Assembly: GCA_949788275.1 (NCBI GenBank) | Contig: OX460916.1 | Location: 1,984,001 to 2,048,000 of the forward strand | Reading direction: 5' to 3' | Length of the DNA: 64,000 bases | From: Weeksellaceae bacterium | Lineage (GTDB): Bacteria > Bacteroidota > Bacteroidia > Flavobacteriales > Weeksellaceae | Shown: positions 1 through 8,536 of the stretch, in pieces | How positions within the stretch are numbered: the first letter of the stretch is position 1 | Layout: every line of letters starts with the position of its first letter | Program-made: the position numbers and the translations under genes | Notes under the pieces: generated by a model | Told to the model about the DNA's origin: nothing | What the model saw: only the letters and a program-made list of their open reading frames with translations | Database searches by the model: none

Positions 1-989
1 TTATCGATAACCAAGGGATAAACGATCCCGCCATCAACTTAGCAATTGAAGAATTTGCCGTGCGCCACTTACCCGCCGATGAGCCTATACTCCTTTTCTA
101 TATCAATGCACCTTCTATTATTATTGGTAAAAACCAAAATACCATCGAAGAGATTAATGCCAATTATGTGGAAGACCATTCCATAAAAGTTGTTCGTCGT
201 CTTTCTGGAGGCGGTGCAGTTTATCACGACTTTGGGAACTTAAATTTTAGTTTTATCACCAAAAATGATGGCAAGAGTTTTTCGAATTTCCGTCTCTTCT
301 TAGAACCTATTGTCACGGCTTTAGCAAAACTGGGGATTGAAGCAGAAATTAAAGGGCGAAACGATATGCTGGTGGGTGAAAAGAAAATTAGTGGCAATGC
401 ACAATTTGCAACAATGGGAAAACTATTTACCCATGGAACATTGTTGTTTAACAGCGATATCGATGAAGTGGTGAATGCCCTGAAGGTTCGTCAAGATAAA
501 ATTGAATCCAAAGGCATGAAATCGGTTCGAAGCCGCGTTGCCAACATCAGCGAATTTCTGGAATCTCCTTTAACGATGGATGCTTTTCGCGAAACCATTC
601 TTCTATCGGTTTTTAATGCCACAAGTCGCGATCAGGTAAAGGAGTACACATTGACCGAAGCCGATTGGGAAAAAATCGACGAACTATCGAGCACGCGCTA
701 TGCCAATTGGGATTGGAATTATGGGAAATCACCAGCCTCGAACAGCGTGTTTAGCAAACGCTTTCCTTTTGGTGTGATCGACATTCATTTAAATGTTGAA
801 AAAGGATTTATTCAGTCCATTCGAATTTTTGGTGACTTCTTTGGTATTGGCGAAATAAGCGATATTGAAACACGCTTATTGAATAAAAAGTACGATCGGG
901 AAACCTTAAAAACGGCCCTAGCCGACATCGATTTAACGCATTATTTTGGGGCCATTACCCAAGAAGAGTTTTTGGCATTGTTGTATTAA
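1..989 (+). CDS. lplA: lipoate-protein ligase A, 5' truncated by window edge
   Basis: Attaches lipoate, via lipoyl-AMP, to lysines of 2-oxoacid dehydrogenase and glycine-cleavage proteins in the cytoplasm. The frame is open from base 3 to the stop at 989. A GTG at 60 could be read as a start, but the codons before it spell DNQGINDPAINLAIEEFAV, the usual N-terminal region of this family, so the true start lies before the window. Visible motifs are RRLSGGGAVYHDFGNLN (lipoate/ATP pocket) and GRNDMLVGEKKISGNAQ, with the lysine-containing KKISG segment typical of LplA. A C-terminal accessory domain follows (about the last 90 residues). An intrinsic terminator lies about 65 bp downstream. Family call is firm; choice of substrate proteins is inferred. 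Confidence 0.93.
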   Translation, partial: IDNQGINDPAINLAIEEFAVRHLPADEPILLFYINAPSIIIGKNQNTIEEINANYVEDHSIKVVRRLSGGGAVYHDFGNLNFSFITKNDGKSFSNFRLFLEPIVTALAKLGIEAEIKGRNDMLVGEKKISGNAQFATMGKLFTHGTLLFNSDIDEVVNALKVRQDKIESKGMKSVRSRVANISEFLESPLTMDAFRETILLSVFNATSRDQVKEYTLTEADWEKIDELSSTRYANWDWNYGKSPASNSVFSKRFPFGVIDIHLNVEKGFIQSIRIFGDFFGIGEISDIETRLLNKKYDRETLKTALADIDLTHYFGAITQEEFLALLY

Positions 990-1054
990 AATTGAGGTGA
1001 GCTTGGTTTTTAGTGATTTAGTGAATAAGAATTAAGAATTGACCTATAAATATA

Positions 1055-1090
1055 AAGAGATGATCTACGAGTAGATCATCTCTTCTTTTA
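1055..1090 (+). terminator. intrinsic terminator after lipoate ligase
   Basis: Perfect 14-bp inverted repeat (1055-1068 with 1071-1084) followed by a T-rich stretch. It sits between the ligase stop and the convergent beta-lactamase gene and could serve both. Confidence 0.75.
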
Positions 1091-1205
1091 AACCATTTTC
1101 TTATTCAGCGATGAAAAGACAAAAATAAGCCCGTTTTTTTTTACCGTTTGTCTTATGCATGCACTTTCCAAAGACCCCTCGAACCTAATCGAAAGGACTA
1201 ATTCA

Positions 1206-2015
1206 TTATTGGTTTTCAATCACTTTTAAGAATCTTAAGGCTTCTAGGGTTGTATCGATTCTAGCGGCATTGAAGTTGGGAGTATTCCCGTTGTTTTTAG
1301 GCGTTATATTGGTGGCAAAAAAATAGACCTTATGTTCTTTTTCAAGGTAACCTACATACCAACCAACCGTACTTTTATCCCTAATTCCTAATCCTGTTTT
1401 AGCGCTAAGCGTGAACATTTCATTTTGATCCATAACCATTACCTTTTTCATTAAAGCCGTTGTTCTTTCTGAGATGGGTAATTTTGAAAAATAGAAACGG
1501 TTCAAAAATTCGATTTGCTCCATGGGAGAAATTTTGGATTCGCCTTGAAGCCAAAAATAATTTAACGATGCTTTATCAAAAATCATTTTGGGGTAATTCA
1601 GCTTCGTTAAATAACTTTTCATTCTTTTCTTACCTATCTGAAGAGCAATGTCCTGATAACAAGGCACACAGGAAGCCTGAAACGCCTCGGTTAAAGTTAA
1701 GTCTTTTTCCCAGGCAGGCAGATTTCGTTTCTCACCATTCCAGTGTAAAACGGTGTTTTCGTCTTTAACAATTCCTAATTCTAAAGCGATGATGGTGTTT
1801 GGTATTTTAAAGGTTGATGCCGGAATAAACCCTTGCTTCGCCCACTTAAAATCATTTGAATAATAGGCATTCTCTTGTACATCAAAAATAACGATTGAGC
1901 CTTCCACCTGATGTTGATCTAAGATGGTTTTAAATTCGGGAATTACATTCTCCTGCTCTTGTGCAAAAGAACTGATGCCCATAAGAGCAACGATTAAGGT
2001 TTTTAGGGCTTTCAT
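1206..2015 (-). CDS. class D (OXA-type) beta-lactamase with atypical YGN motif
   Basis: 269-aa exported serine beta-lactamase expected to hydrolyse beta-lactams in the periplasm. An N-terminal signal peptide (about 19 residues, ending SFAQ) is followed by the catalytic tetrad S67-T-F-K70, where K70 is the carboxylated general base in the family. S115-x-V117, the tryptophan at 155 that normally protects the carbamate, and K206-T-G208 also align. The third class D motif, normally YGN, reads Y141-P-K143 here, a clear departure. Length is normal for OXA enzymes. The gene is monocistronic and convergent with the lipoate ligase gene. A BlaR-like sensor is unlikely because there is no transmembrane sensor domain. 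Substrate range cannot be read from sequence. Confidence 0.9.
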   Translation of the reverse strand: MKALKTLIVALMGISSFAQEQENVIPEFKTILDQHQVEGSIVIFDVQENAYYSNDFKWAKQGFIPASTFKIPNTIIALELGIVKDENTVLHWNGEKRNLPAWEKDLTLTEAFQASCVPCYQDIALQIGKKRMKSYLTKLNYPKMIFDKASLNYFWLQGESKISPMEQIEFLNRFYFSKLPISERTTALMKKVMVMDQNEMFTLSAKTGLGIRDKSTVGWYVGYLEKEHKVYFFATNITPKNNGNTPNFNAARIDTTLEALRFLKVIENQ

Positions 2016-2041
2016 GAGGGTTTTTTATATAAGGTTTTTTA

Positions 2042-2071
2042 TAAAGTTAGCCTATCCAGAATTCTGTACAA
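2042..2071 (-). promoter_or_regulatory. candidate Bacteroidota promoter for the beta-lactamase
   Basis: On the minus strand TTG (2069-2071) is separated by 19 nt from TAACTTTA (2042-2049), close to the Bacteroidota -33 TTG / -7 TAnnTTTG consensus. It lies about 27 nt upstream of the start codon. Assigned by pattern only. Confidence 0.4.
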
Positions 2072-2120
2072 TGAATATATCATTTTTTTATTGCTTAAAA
2101 ATCTCCATTCACCCCAAAAT

Positions 2121-2240
2121 CGCGCAAAGGATTGAAGTGGAAATCCTCTGCAAGGCCTTCTAAAATACCGAAATGCTAATTTAATGCCGACCTTGCAGAG
2201 ATTGGGAACGGAAAGCCTGACCCGTAGGGTTGCGCCCAAA
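2121..2240 (-). repeat. family A stem-loop repeat, copy 1
   Basis: Conserved ends shared with seven other copies in the window, here in reverse orientation: CGCAAAGGATTGAAGTGG on the left and GGAAAGCCTGACCCGTAGGG on the right. The core between them pairs through CTCTGCAAGG and CCTTGCAGAG. The rest of the 2016-2392 gap holds only the beta-lactamase promoter region and AT-rich sequence before the helicase gene. Confidence 0.8.
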
Positions 2241-2392
2241 GAAAACGCACCGAAATTAACCCCGTTTTTACTCGATGGAACGAATTCAGAATTGGTGTTG
2301 AATAACTTCTATGAAATGGATGAAGAACTTCTTAAATTTTGCTTATTTTTATGTCGTAAAAAATATTTAATTTCAATAATCCTTACGCCTCA

Positions 2393-5300
2393 ATGACACC
2401 AGATTACATTCATCGTTATATCTATAAACACAGTTCTTACGCTACTCGGAAAAAAGCGAAAAGCGTTATGACTAATCTTGTTCGTGCCAGCACAAATGGT
2501 TATCTTTTTCGTTGCAATGCCTTTGGAATCGATAAGGAATATCGCGTTGAAATTAACGTGAATCAGGATAAAATTGTGGCGACCTCGTGTAATTGCAACT
2601 ATGCATATACTGGCCGCTGTGAACATGTTATTGCCGCTTTAGAAGACATGAGTGGTCCTCATTTTTATGAGGATGATTCCGATGATGATTCCGATGATGA
2701 TCCTTTTGCCAATACAGATGAGATTCAATTAATCGATGGTTTATTACCCATTAGGAAAATTAAAGAGGATTTAACGAATTTGGATGAGTCGTTTTTTATG
2801 GTTGAAATTAACCATATCGCTCCGGCTGAATTGGGCACGCAAGTAACGACTTGGTTCGATACGGTTCAGTTTTTTAACTACGATAAGCAAACAGGTGTTT
2901 TGCACACCATGTGTACTTGTGATGAAATGGAACAGCCTTGTGCGCATATTACGGTGGCACTTGCAGAGATCTTGGATATTTTTGGCGCCGATTATTTTAA
3001 GGAAGGGTATTTTGAGCGAAAGATTGCCGAATTTTTAGAGCCCTATCAAATGACACTCGAGAGTCCGTATCAGGATCTTTTTGAATTTACCCTAGATGAA
3101 AATGGGTTTAGTGCAGAATCGAAACAGAATAATCTGATGACTCTACCTAAATTACCCGATGCAATTACCCAGCATTTGGACCAGGAAGCGGAGATGCATT
3201 TACCTTTTATTAGCAAAGAGAATACCGACTATGGACTTGGGTTTTGCCTATTTGCCAATAAAAACATATCGGATGGTTTTTACCCTGTCCGTGCAAAATA
3301 TAATAAAGCGAAAACCGATTTTTCGTCTGGTTTTCAAGAGATTCGATTGCAGGATTTGGATGAGTTTCTCTTACTTTTTAAGGAGAATGATACGCAAAAA
3401 CGGCTTTTTGATGCCTTGCGCATGAGTTATCTTTTGGAACAATACAGCAGAAATGGGTCTGTTGATGTTCTAAAACAGGCCTTGACTTTACAAAAGACAA
3501 TTTTACCGGATATTGAAAACGAGCTGTGGTTTTTCTCGAATACGCGAAAAACTTTTGTTCGTAAGCATTTAGAACCATTAACCATTGTGCATGAACCCGT
3601 AAAATTGGTGTTTAAGTTAACCGAGACGCCGTTGTTTTATAACCTAAAGGCCCAAATTGAAATAAGGGAGAAAAAATACAATTTAACGGCTGCACGAGTA
3701 GTGATTACGCCTAGTTTTGTAAAACTGGATAACCTGCTTTTTCCATTGACCAATGCCGAACTTTCAATGGCTTTAACTCAATTTGCCGAAGAGCCAGAAA
3801 CGAATTATTTTAAGCGAGAAGGCGATAACTTTTTTAGCCAAATTATTCAACCGCTTTCGGCTAAATACGAAATTCAATCTTCTTTAATTAAAAAAGAAAA
3901 AAAGGCTTTACAGACCGCCAACGTTTTGGCAAAGCAGGTTTATATATCTGATGTGAATGAAGATTTTATCGTTTTTAAACTTGTTGTTAGTTACGATGGT
4001 CAGTTGGTGCCAATTCATCAGCCCGCTATGTTGTGGACTGAAAACGCCCCCGAAACGCTGCGTTTTAAAGTGCGTGACTACGATTTTGAGGAAACCTTAA
4101 GAGATCAGTTTATTGATCTACATCCCGATTTTGAGGATCAAGAGGGGCCCTATTACCTAACACCTAAGCAATTGTTAGAGAATCATTGGTTGTTGCATGC
4201 TTCCGAGAAAATGAAACAATTGGGGATTGAGGTATTTGGTGCCAATGAAATGAAGTCGTTTAAGTTTAACTTGAATAAACCCACCATATCGGTCAGCCTA
4301 AAATCGAAAATCGATTGGTTTGATCTTGAAATAACAATTCTTTTTGGTACGCAGAAAGTGAGCATTAAAGAGCTTCAGAAAGCGTTTATTAGCAAGACGA
4401 ATTACGTGGCCTTAGACGATGGTACGCTAGGTGTTTTACCCGAGGAATGGATGAAAAAAATGGCCATTTATTTTAAAACGGGGGAAGTGAAAAAAGAAGG
4501 GCTTCAAATGTCGAACTACCATTTTGGAATTATCGATGAATTGTATGAAACCCTTGAAAATACACCTGCGTTTTTAGAAGCCCTTTATCAGAAAAAAATG
4601 CGTTTGCAACAACTGTCGACCATTGAACAAGTGGCCGTTCCTAAAGCCATAAAAGCCACCTTACGCGATTACCAATTGCATGGTTTAAATTGGTTGGCTT
4701 TCTTAGAAGAAAATCAGTTGGGTGGTTGCTTAGCCGATGATATGGGATTGGGTAAAACACTGCAAACCATTGCGTTTTTAGCGCATTTAAAACAAAAAGA
4801 CAAAAAGGTTTTACCTTCGCTAATTATTGCCCCTACCTCGTTAATTTTTAACTGGAATGCCGAGCTTACTAAATTCTGTCCTTCCTTAAAAGCGCTGACC
4901 TTTACGGGTGCAAATAGAATGAACGACCGAATGAACTTTAAGGATTACGATATTATTTTGTCTACTTATGGGTCCTTGCTAAACGATGTAGAGTCGTTAA
5001 AAGATTTTCATTTTAACTATGTTATTCTCGACGAAAGTCAGGCCATTAAAAACCCCAATTCAAAACGCTATAAAGCCGTACAGCTTTTACAATCCAATAA
5101 TCGTTTGGTGCTCACAGGAACGCCTATCGAGAACAATACGTTTGACCTCTATGCCCAATTAAACTTCCTTAATCCGGGGTTATTGGGTAGTCGTAACCAC
5201 TTTAAAACCGAGTTTTCAGATCATATCGACAAAGCTAAAAATTCAGATACGGCCGCCTTACTGAACAAGCTTATTTCGCCTTTTATTCTGCGAAGAACCA

Positions 5301-6046
5301 AAGAGCAGGTAGCCAAAGAACTACCCGACAAAACAGAAACCATCTTGTATTGCGAAATGGGCAAAGAACAACGCCTGGTTTATGATGGTTTTAAAAATGA
5401 ATACCGCGATTATTTACTGCATAAAATAGATGAAAACGGCGTCGAAAAATCGCAAATGTACATTTTAGAAGGTTTAACCAAACTTCGTCAAATCTGTAAT
5501 TCGACCCAATTAATCAACAAAGGCGAAGAAGATTACGGAAATTTCTCGGCTAAACTCGAACTTTTAATGGAACAGATAAAAGATAAAACAGGTGAACATA
5601 AAATCCTGGTTTTCTCTCAATTCGTTAAAATGCTTCAGATAGTTAAACATCGCCTCGAAGAAGAACAAATCGCCTACGAATACTTGGACGGAAAAACCCA
5701 AAACCGACAAGAGAATGTAGATAATTTCCAAAATAACTCTTCGGTTCGTGTCTTTTTAATCAGCCTTAAAGCTGGCGGTACGGGCCTTAACTTAACCCAA
5801 GCCGACTATGTCTTTATCATGGACCCTTGGTGGAATCCGGCGGTTGAAAATCAGGCCATCGATCGTTGTTACCGCATCGGACAAACTAAAAACGTTATGG
5901 CGTATCGCATGATCTGTAAAGATACCATTGAAGAGAAAATTGTCATGCTCCAAAACAAAAAACGAAAAGTTGCCGAAAGCATCATCACCATCGATGAAGA
6001 AAGTAAATCGTTCGATGTTCAACAAGTCAAAGAGTTGTTTAGCTAA
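2393..6046 (+). CDS. SNF2-family helicase with SWIM zinc finger
   Basis: 1217-aa Swi2/Snf2 ATPase that presumably translocates on double-stranded DNA to remodel protein-DNA complexes. The N-terminus holds a SWIM-type CxC...CxH motif (C66, C68, C76, H78), and a second CTC...CAH motif lies near residue 180. A long middle region has no recognised motif. The helicase core begins near residue 760: Walker A in ADDMGLGKT (about 781), Walker B DESQ (about 880, replacing the usual DEAH/DEAQ), LTGTPIEN, and C-terminal motifs SLKAGGTGLNL and QAIDRCYRIGQ. The gene is monocistronic, with family A repeats on both sides. It resembles the widespread Bacteroidota single-copy SNF2/SWIM proteins; the cellular role is not established from sequence. 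Confidence 0.93.
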   Translation: MTPDYIHRYIYKHSSYATRKKAKSVMTNLVRASTNGYLFRCNAFGIDKEYRVEINVNQDKIVATSCNCNYAYTGRCEHVIAALEDMSGPHFYEDDSDDDSDDDPFANTDEIQLIDGLLPIRKIKEDLTNLDESFFMVEINHIAPAELGTQVTTWFDTVQFFNYDKQTGVLHTMCTCDEMEQPCAHITVALAEILDIFGADYFKEGYFERKIAEFLEPYQMTLESPYQDLFEFTLDENGFSAESKQNNLMTLPKLPDAITQHLDQEAEMHLPFISKENTDYGLGFCLFANKNISDGFYPVRAKYNKAKTDFSSGFQEIRLQDLDEFLLLFKENDTQKRLFDALRMSYLLEQYSRNGSVDVLKQALTLQKTILPDIENELWFFSNTRKTFVRKHLEPLTIVHEPVKLVFKLTETPLFYNLKAQIEIREKKYNLTAARVVITPSFVKLDNLLFPLTNAELSMALTQFAEEPETNYFKREGDNFFSQIIQPLSAKYEIQSSLIKKEKKALQTANVLAKQVYISDVNEDFIVFKLVVSYDGQLVPIHQPAMLWTENAPETLRFKVRDYDFEETLRDQFIDLHPDFEDQEGPYYLTPKQLLENHWLLHASEKMKQLGIEVFGANEMKSFKFNLNKPTISVSLKSKIDWFDLEITILFGTQKVSIKELQKAFISKTNYVALDDGTLGVLPEEWMKKMAIYFKTGEVKKEGLQMSNYHFGIIDELYETLENTPAFLEALYQKKMRLQQLSTIEQVAVPKAIKATLRDYQLHGLNWLAFLEENQLGGCLADDMGLGKTLQTIAFLAHLKQKDKKVLPSLIIAPTSLIFNWNAELTKFCPSLKALTFTGANRMNDRMNFKDYDIILSTYGSLLNDVESLKDFHFNYVILDESQAIKNPNSKRYKAVQLLQSNNRLVLTGTPIENNTFDLYAQLNFLNPGLLGSRNHFKTEFSDHIDKAKNSDTAALLNKLISPFILRRTKEQVAKELPDKTETILYCEMGKEQRLVYDGFKNEYRDYLLHKIDENGVEKSQMYILEGLTKLRQICNSTQLINKGEEDYGNFSAKLELLMEQIKDKTGEHKILVFSQFVKMLQIVKHRLEEEQIAYEYLDGKTQNRQENVDNFQNNSSVRVFLISLKAGGTGLNLTQADYVFIMDPWWNPAVENQAIDRCYRIGQTKNVMAYRMICKDTIEEKIVMLQNKKRKVAESIITIDEESKSFDVQQVKELFS

Positions 6047-6059
6047 GGAATGGATGTTG

Positions 6060-6200
6060 GAGAATGGATATTAGATTTGAGATATCAGATGTGAGACAAT
6101 AGACAATAGACAAAATCGCTTTGTTAAGATTCGTCTAAAATCTAATTACTATATACTAAAATCTAATACCTATGTACTAACTTGTTAAACCTGATGAACG
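6060..6200. repeat. low-complexity ATTAGA/CTAAT word repeat
   Basis: Imperfectly repeated short words (TTAGATTTGAGATATC, ACAATAGACAAT, AAATCTAATTAC) immediately after the helicase gene. The same vocabulary makes up the flanks of the family B repeats further right. No credible gene. Confidence 0.6.
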
Positions 6201-6203
6201 AAT

Positions 6204-6356
6204 TGGGCGGCCGCTACGCGCCGGGCTATCCGCACTCGCTTTTGGTTCCGCTACGCTCCACAAAAAGCTCAAACAATTGCTTCTATCCCTGCCGCAGAGC
6301 CACGATCTTTATTTGTTCGAGGACGAACAAATAAAGATCGTGGCATTCAGGGCTTA
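6204..6356 (+). repeat. family A stem-loop repeat, copy 2
   Basis: Starts GGGCGGCCGCTACGCGCCGG and contains CTATCCCTGCCGCAGAG near its right end. A separate perfect 20-bp stem with 4-nt loop follows (6300-6319 with 6324-6343). It is nearly identical to the copy at 18618, where the same hairpin has mismatches. Confidence 0.85.
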
Positions 6357-6395
6357 ATTTGGGAATAAAGTATTCGATAGTAGATTTTAGATATG

Positions 6396-6463
6396 ATACC
6401 ATTTCGGGTATAATAAATGTTAATACAACACAATTATACCTTATAGGGTATGATTAATAGGTT
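6396..6463. promoter_or_regulatory. orphan copy of the hip operator region
   Basis: These 68 bp match 12687-12754, the sequence upstream of the hipB-like gene, with only a few differences. Two operator-like units are kept: ATACC-N6-GGTATA (6396-6412) and TATACC-N6-GGTATG (6435-6452). No hip gene is nearby. The segment marks the start of a family B repeat about 0.8 kb upstream of the methyltransferase gene. Function in place is unknown. Confidence 0.6.
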
Positions 6464-6800
6464 CTTTGAGTGATCTTGGATATGAGACAATAGATAAAGA
6501 TTCTTCTTCTTTCTAATATCTATGGACTAACATCTTAAATCTAATTACGGATGAAGGGCGAATTGCAATTCGCCCCTACCAAAACGTGGTAAATGCAGTT
6601 TGATGATAGCAGATTCTTGAATTTAGAATATACCTTTCTGTCACTCCTACGGAGCTTAATTCTAGTCGTTATTTTTGCTAGTATCCTGCCATCCCTACGG
6701 GATTAACAATATGGATTTGCAAAGAAATAGATGGTAAATTTTAGAATAGATAGTAGATTTTAGATATGAGACAATATATAAAAATTGTTTTGTTGAGGAT
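6464..6800. repeat. family B composite repeat, copy 1
   Basis: The element contains, in order, low-complexity ATATGAGACAATAG words, the perfect palindrome GGGCGAATTGCAATTCGCCC (6556-6575), CTACCAAAACGTGG, a CTCCTACGGAGCTT hairpin, and a block ending ATCCCTACGGGATT. The same order recurs near 10.5, 12.7 and 18.9 kb. No coding capacity is seen. Confidence 0.8.
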
Positions 6801-7280
6801 TTAAAATTCCGATTCTCTAGATTATGTCTGGATTTTTAATCTTAGAAAAACTCTCCACTTTCTAGAATAATCTGTTCCCTTAATTGTTAATGCACTTAAT
6901 GGAAAATAGTTGTGAATGGGAGGGTATTATAAATCGGTAAACTATAGGCAAGTAAAACCGCAAGCTATCAAATACGCAAAAGTAGAATCATAAACCGTTT
7001 TTGGCCTAGTCCAATCATTTAAAATTTATTAAATCTTCTTTTGATATGAGTCATCTTTTTTCTTACATTTTATTAGTTTAACCTAATTATTATAGGAAAT
7101 GATAAATTTTTGAGATATGAACCTACTTTTCCAATATTATATATTATTTCATTAATAATTAAAAATCAATTTGTTATTTTAAGTCACTGCGAAAAATTAT
7201 AACAAATACTCTCAAAATTTTATTTTAATAATTAAAAACCTTAATTTAGTAACCAATGTATAATGTTGTATATATAGGTT
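6801..7280. other. AT-rich non-coding stretch before methyltransferase
   Basis: No open frame or repeat is convincing here. The last 100 bases are extremely AT-rich, and TATAAT at 7260-7265 is a possible promoter element for the methyltransferase gene. The base composition break fits the left edge of an acquired restriction module. Confidence 0.4.
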
Positions 7281-8516
7281 ATGAAAGAAATGCTATCGAT
7301 ATCAGAAGCTGCGAATTTATTAGGTAAAACGACTCACACACTAAGAAGATGGGATAGTGAAGGAAAACTAACTGCATATCGTGATCCAATTAGTAATTTT
7401 AGAGTGTATAAAAAAGAGGATATTAAAAATTTATTTTCTTCCTTAATTGAAATTCAAGATGATATAGATTCTAATTTTATTGAACCAATGAATGAATACT
7501 CTGTCCTTGAATTGTTTGCTGGCGCAGGTGGATTAGCTATTGGGATGGAAAAAGCGGGATTAAATTGTTTAGCTCTTAATGAAATTGATAAATCAGCATG
7601 CAAAACTTTACGTAAAAATAGACCTAATTGGAATGTTTTAGAAGGTGATATAACAAATTTTAGTTTTGAAGAATATTTAAATAAAGTAGATGTGGTTACA
7701 GGAGGTTTTCCTTGCCAAGCATTTAGCTATGCAGGTAAAAAATTAGGTCTTGCAGATGCAAGAGGTACACTATTTTATGAATTTGCTAGAGTGGTTAAGG
7801 AGGTCAACCCTCCAATATGTATTGGTGAAAATGTAAAAGGCTTATTAAGTCATGAAAAAGGAAAGACGCTAGCAGGAATGATTTCCATATTAGATGAAAT
7901 AGGCTATAATGTTGTTCCGATTGAAGTATTAAAAGCTATAAATTTTAATGTACCTCAGAAACGTGAAAGACTAATATTGGTTGGTATTAGGAAAGATATA
8001 GATCTAAAGTATGAATATCCTAAACCTAATAATAAAATTTTTACTTTGAAAGATGCTTTAAAAAAAGGTAAGTTATATGATAGTGATGTACCTACATCAG
8101 AAGGATCAAAATACCCCGAAAACAAAAAAATAGTTTTAGATTTAGTTCCACCAAAAGGTTATTGGAGAGATCTTCCATTAGAAATACAAAAATCTTATAT
8201 GGGTGGAAGTTTTTATCTTGGTGGTGGAAAGACAGGTATGGCTCGTAGAATTGGATGGGATGAACCATGTTTAACATTAACATGTAGTCCTGCACAAAAA
8301 CAAACTGAACGCTGTCATCCTGAAGAAACTCGGCCGTTTACTGTAAGAGAATATGCTCGCATTCAAACTTTTCCTGATGATTGGGAATTTGAAGGTTCAT
8401 TATCTCAACAATACAAACAAATAGGTAATGCTGTTCCTGTTAATTTAGGTAAAGAAATAGGGTATTCAATAATTACTTTTTTAAATAACTATTATATTCA
8501 AAGATCTCAACTATAA
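7281..8516 (+). CDS. DNA cytosine-C5 methyltransferase with N-terminal MerR-like HTH
   Basis: 411-aa protein that methylates C5 of cytosine in duplex DNA, presumably protecting the host from the adjacent nucleases. Residues 1-55 form a MerR/excisionase-like helix-turn-helix (SISEAANLLGKTTHTLRRW), which may let it repress its own promoter, as other HTH-m5C methyltransferases do. The catalytic domain shows motif I FAGAGG (79-84), motif IV PCQ (C145 catalytic), motif VI ENV (183-185), motif VIII QKRER (226-230), and motifs IX and X, with IGNAVPVNLG near the C-terminus. The variable target-recognition region is short, and specificity cannot be read. It converges tail-to-tail with a restriction gene, the 3' ends overlapping by 6 bp. 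The gene is AT-rich compared with its flanks. Confidence 0.93.
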   Translation: MKEMLSISEAANLLGKTTHTLRRWDSEGKLTAYRDPISNFRVYKKEDIKNLFSSLIEIQDDIDSNFIEPMNEYSVLELFAGAGGLAIGMEKAGLNCLALNEIDKSACKTLRKNRPNWNVLEGDITNFSFEEYLNKVDVVTGGFPCQAFSYAGKKLGLADARGTLFYEFARVVKEVNPPICIGENVKGLLSHEKGKTLAGMISILDEIGYNVVPIEVLKAINFNVPQKRERLILVGIRKDIDLKYEYPKPNNKIFTLKDALKKGKLYDSDVPTSEGSKYPENKKIVLDLVPPKGYWRDLPLEIQKSYMGGSFYLGGGKTGMARRIGWDEPCLTLTCSPAQKQTERCHPEETRPFTVREYARIQTFPDDWEFEGSLSQQYKQIGNAVPVNLGKEIGYSIITFLNNYYIQRSQL

Positions 8517-8536
8517 TAGTTGAGATCTTTGAATAT
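8494..8536. terminator. 20-bp perfect inverted repeat spanning both stop codons
   Basis: Arms 8494-8513 and 8517-8536 are perfectly complementary and the 3-nt loop is the methyltransferase stop codon TAA. The repeat lies inside both coding ends, so both proteins finish with the same residues (IQRSQL). Likely a bidirectional terminator for the convergent pair, though the flanking U-tracts are weak. Confidence 0.7.
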
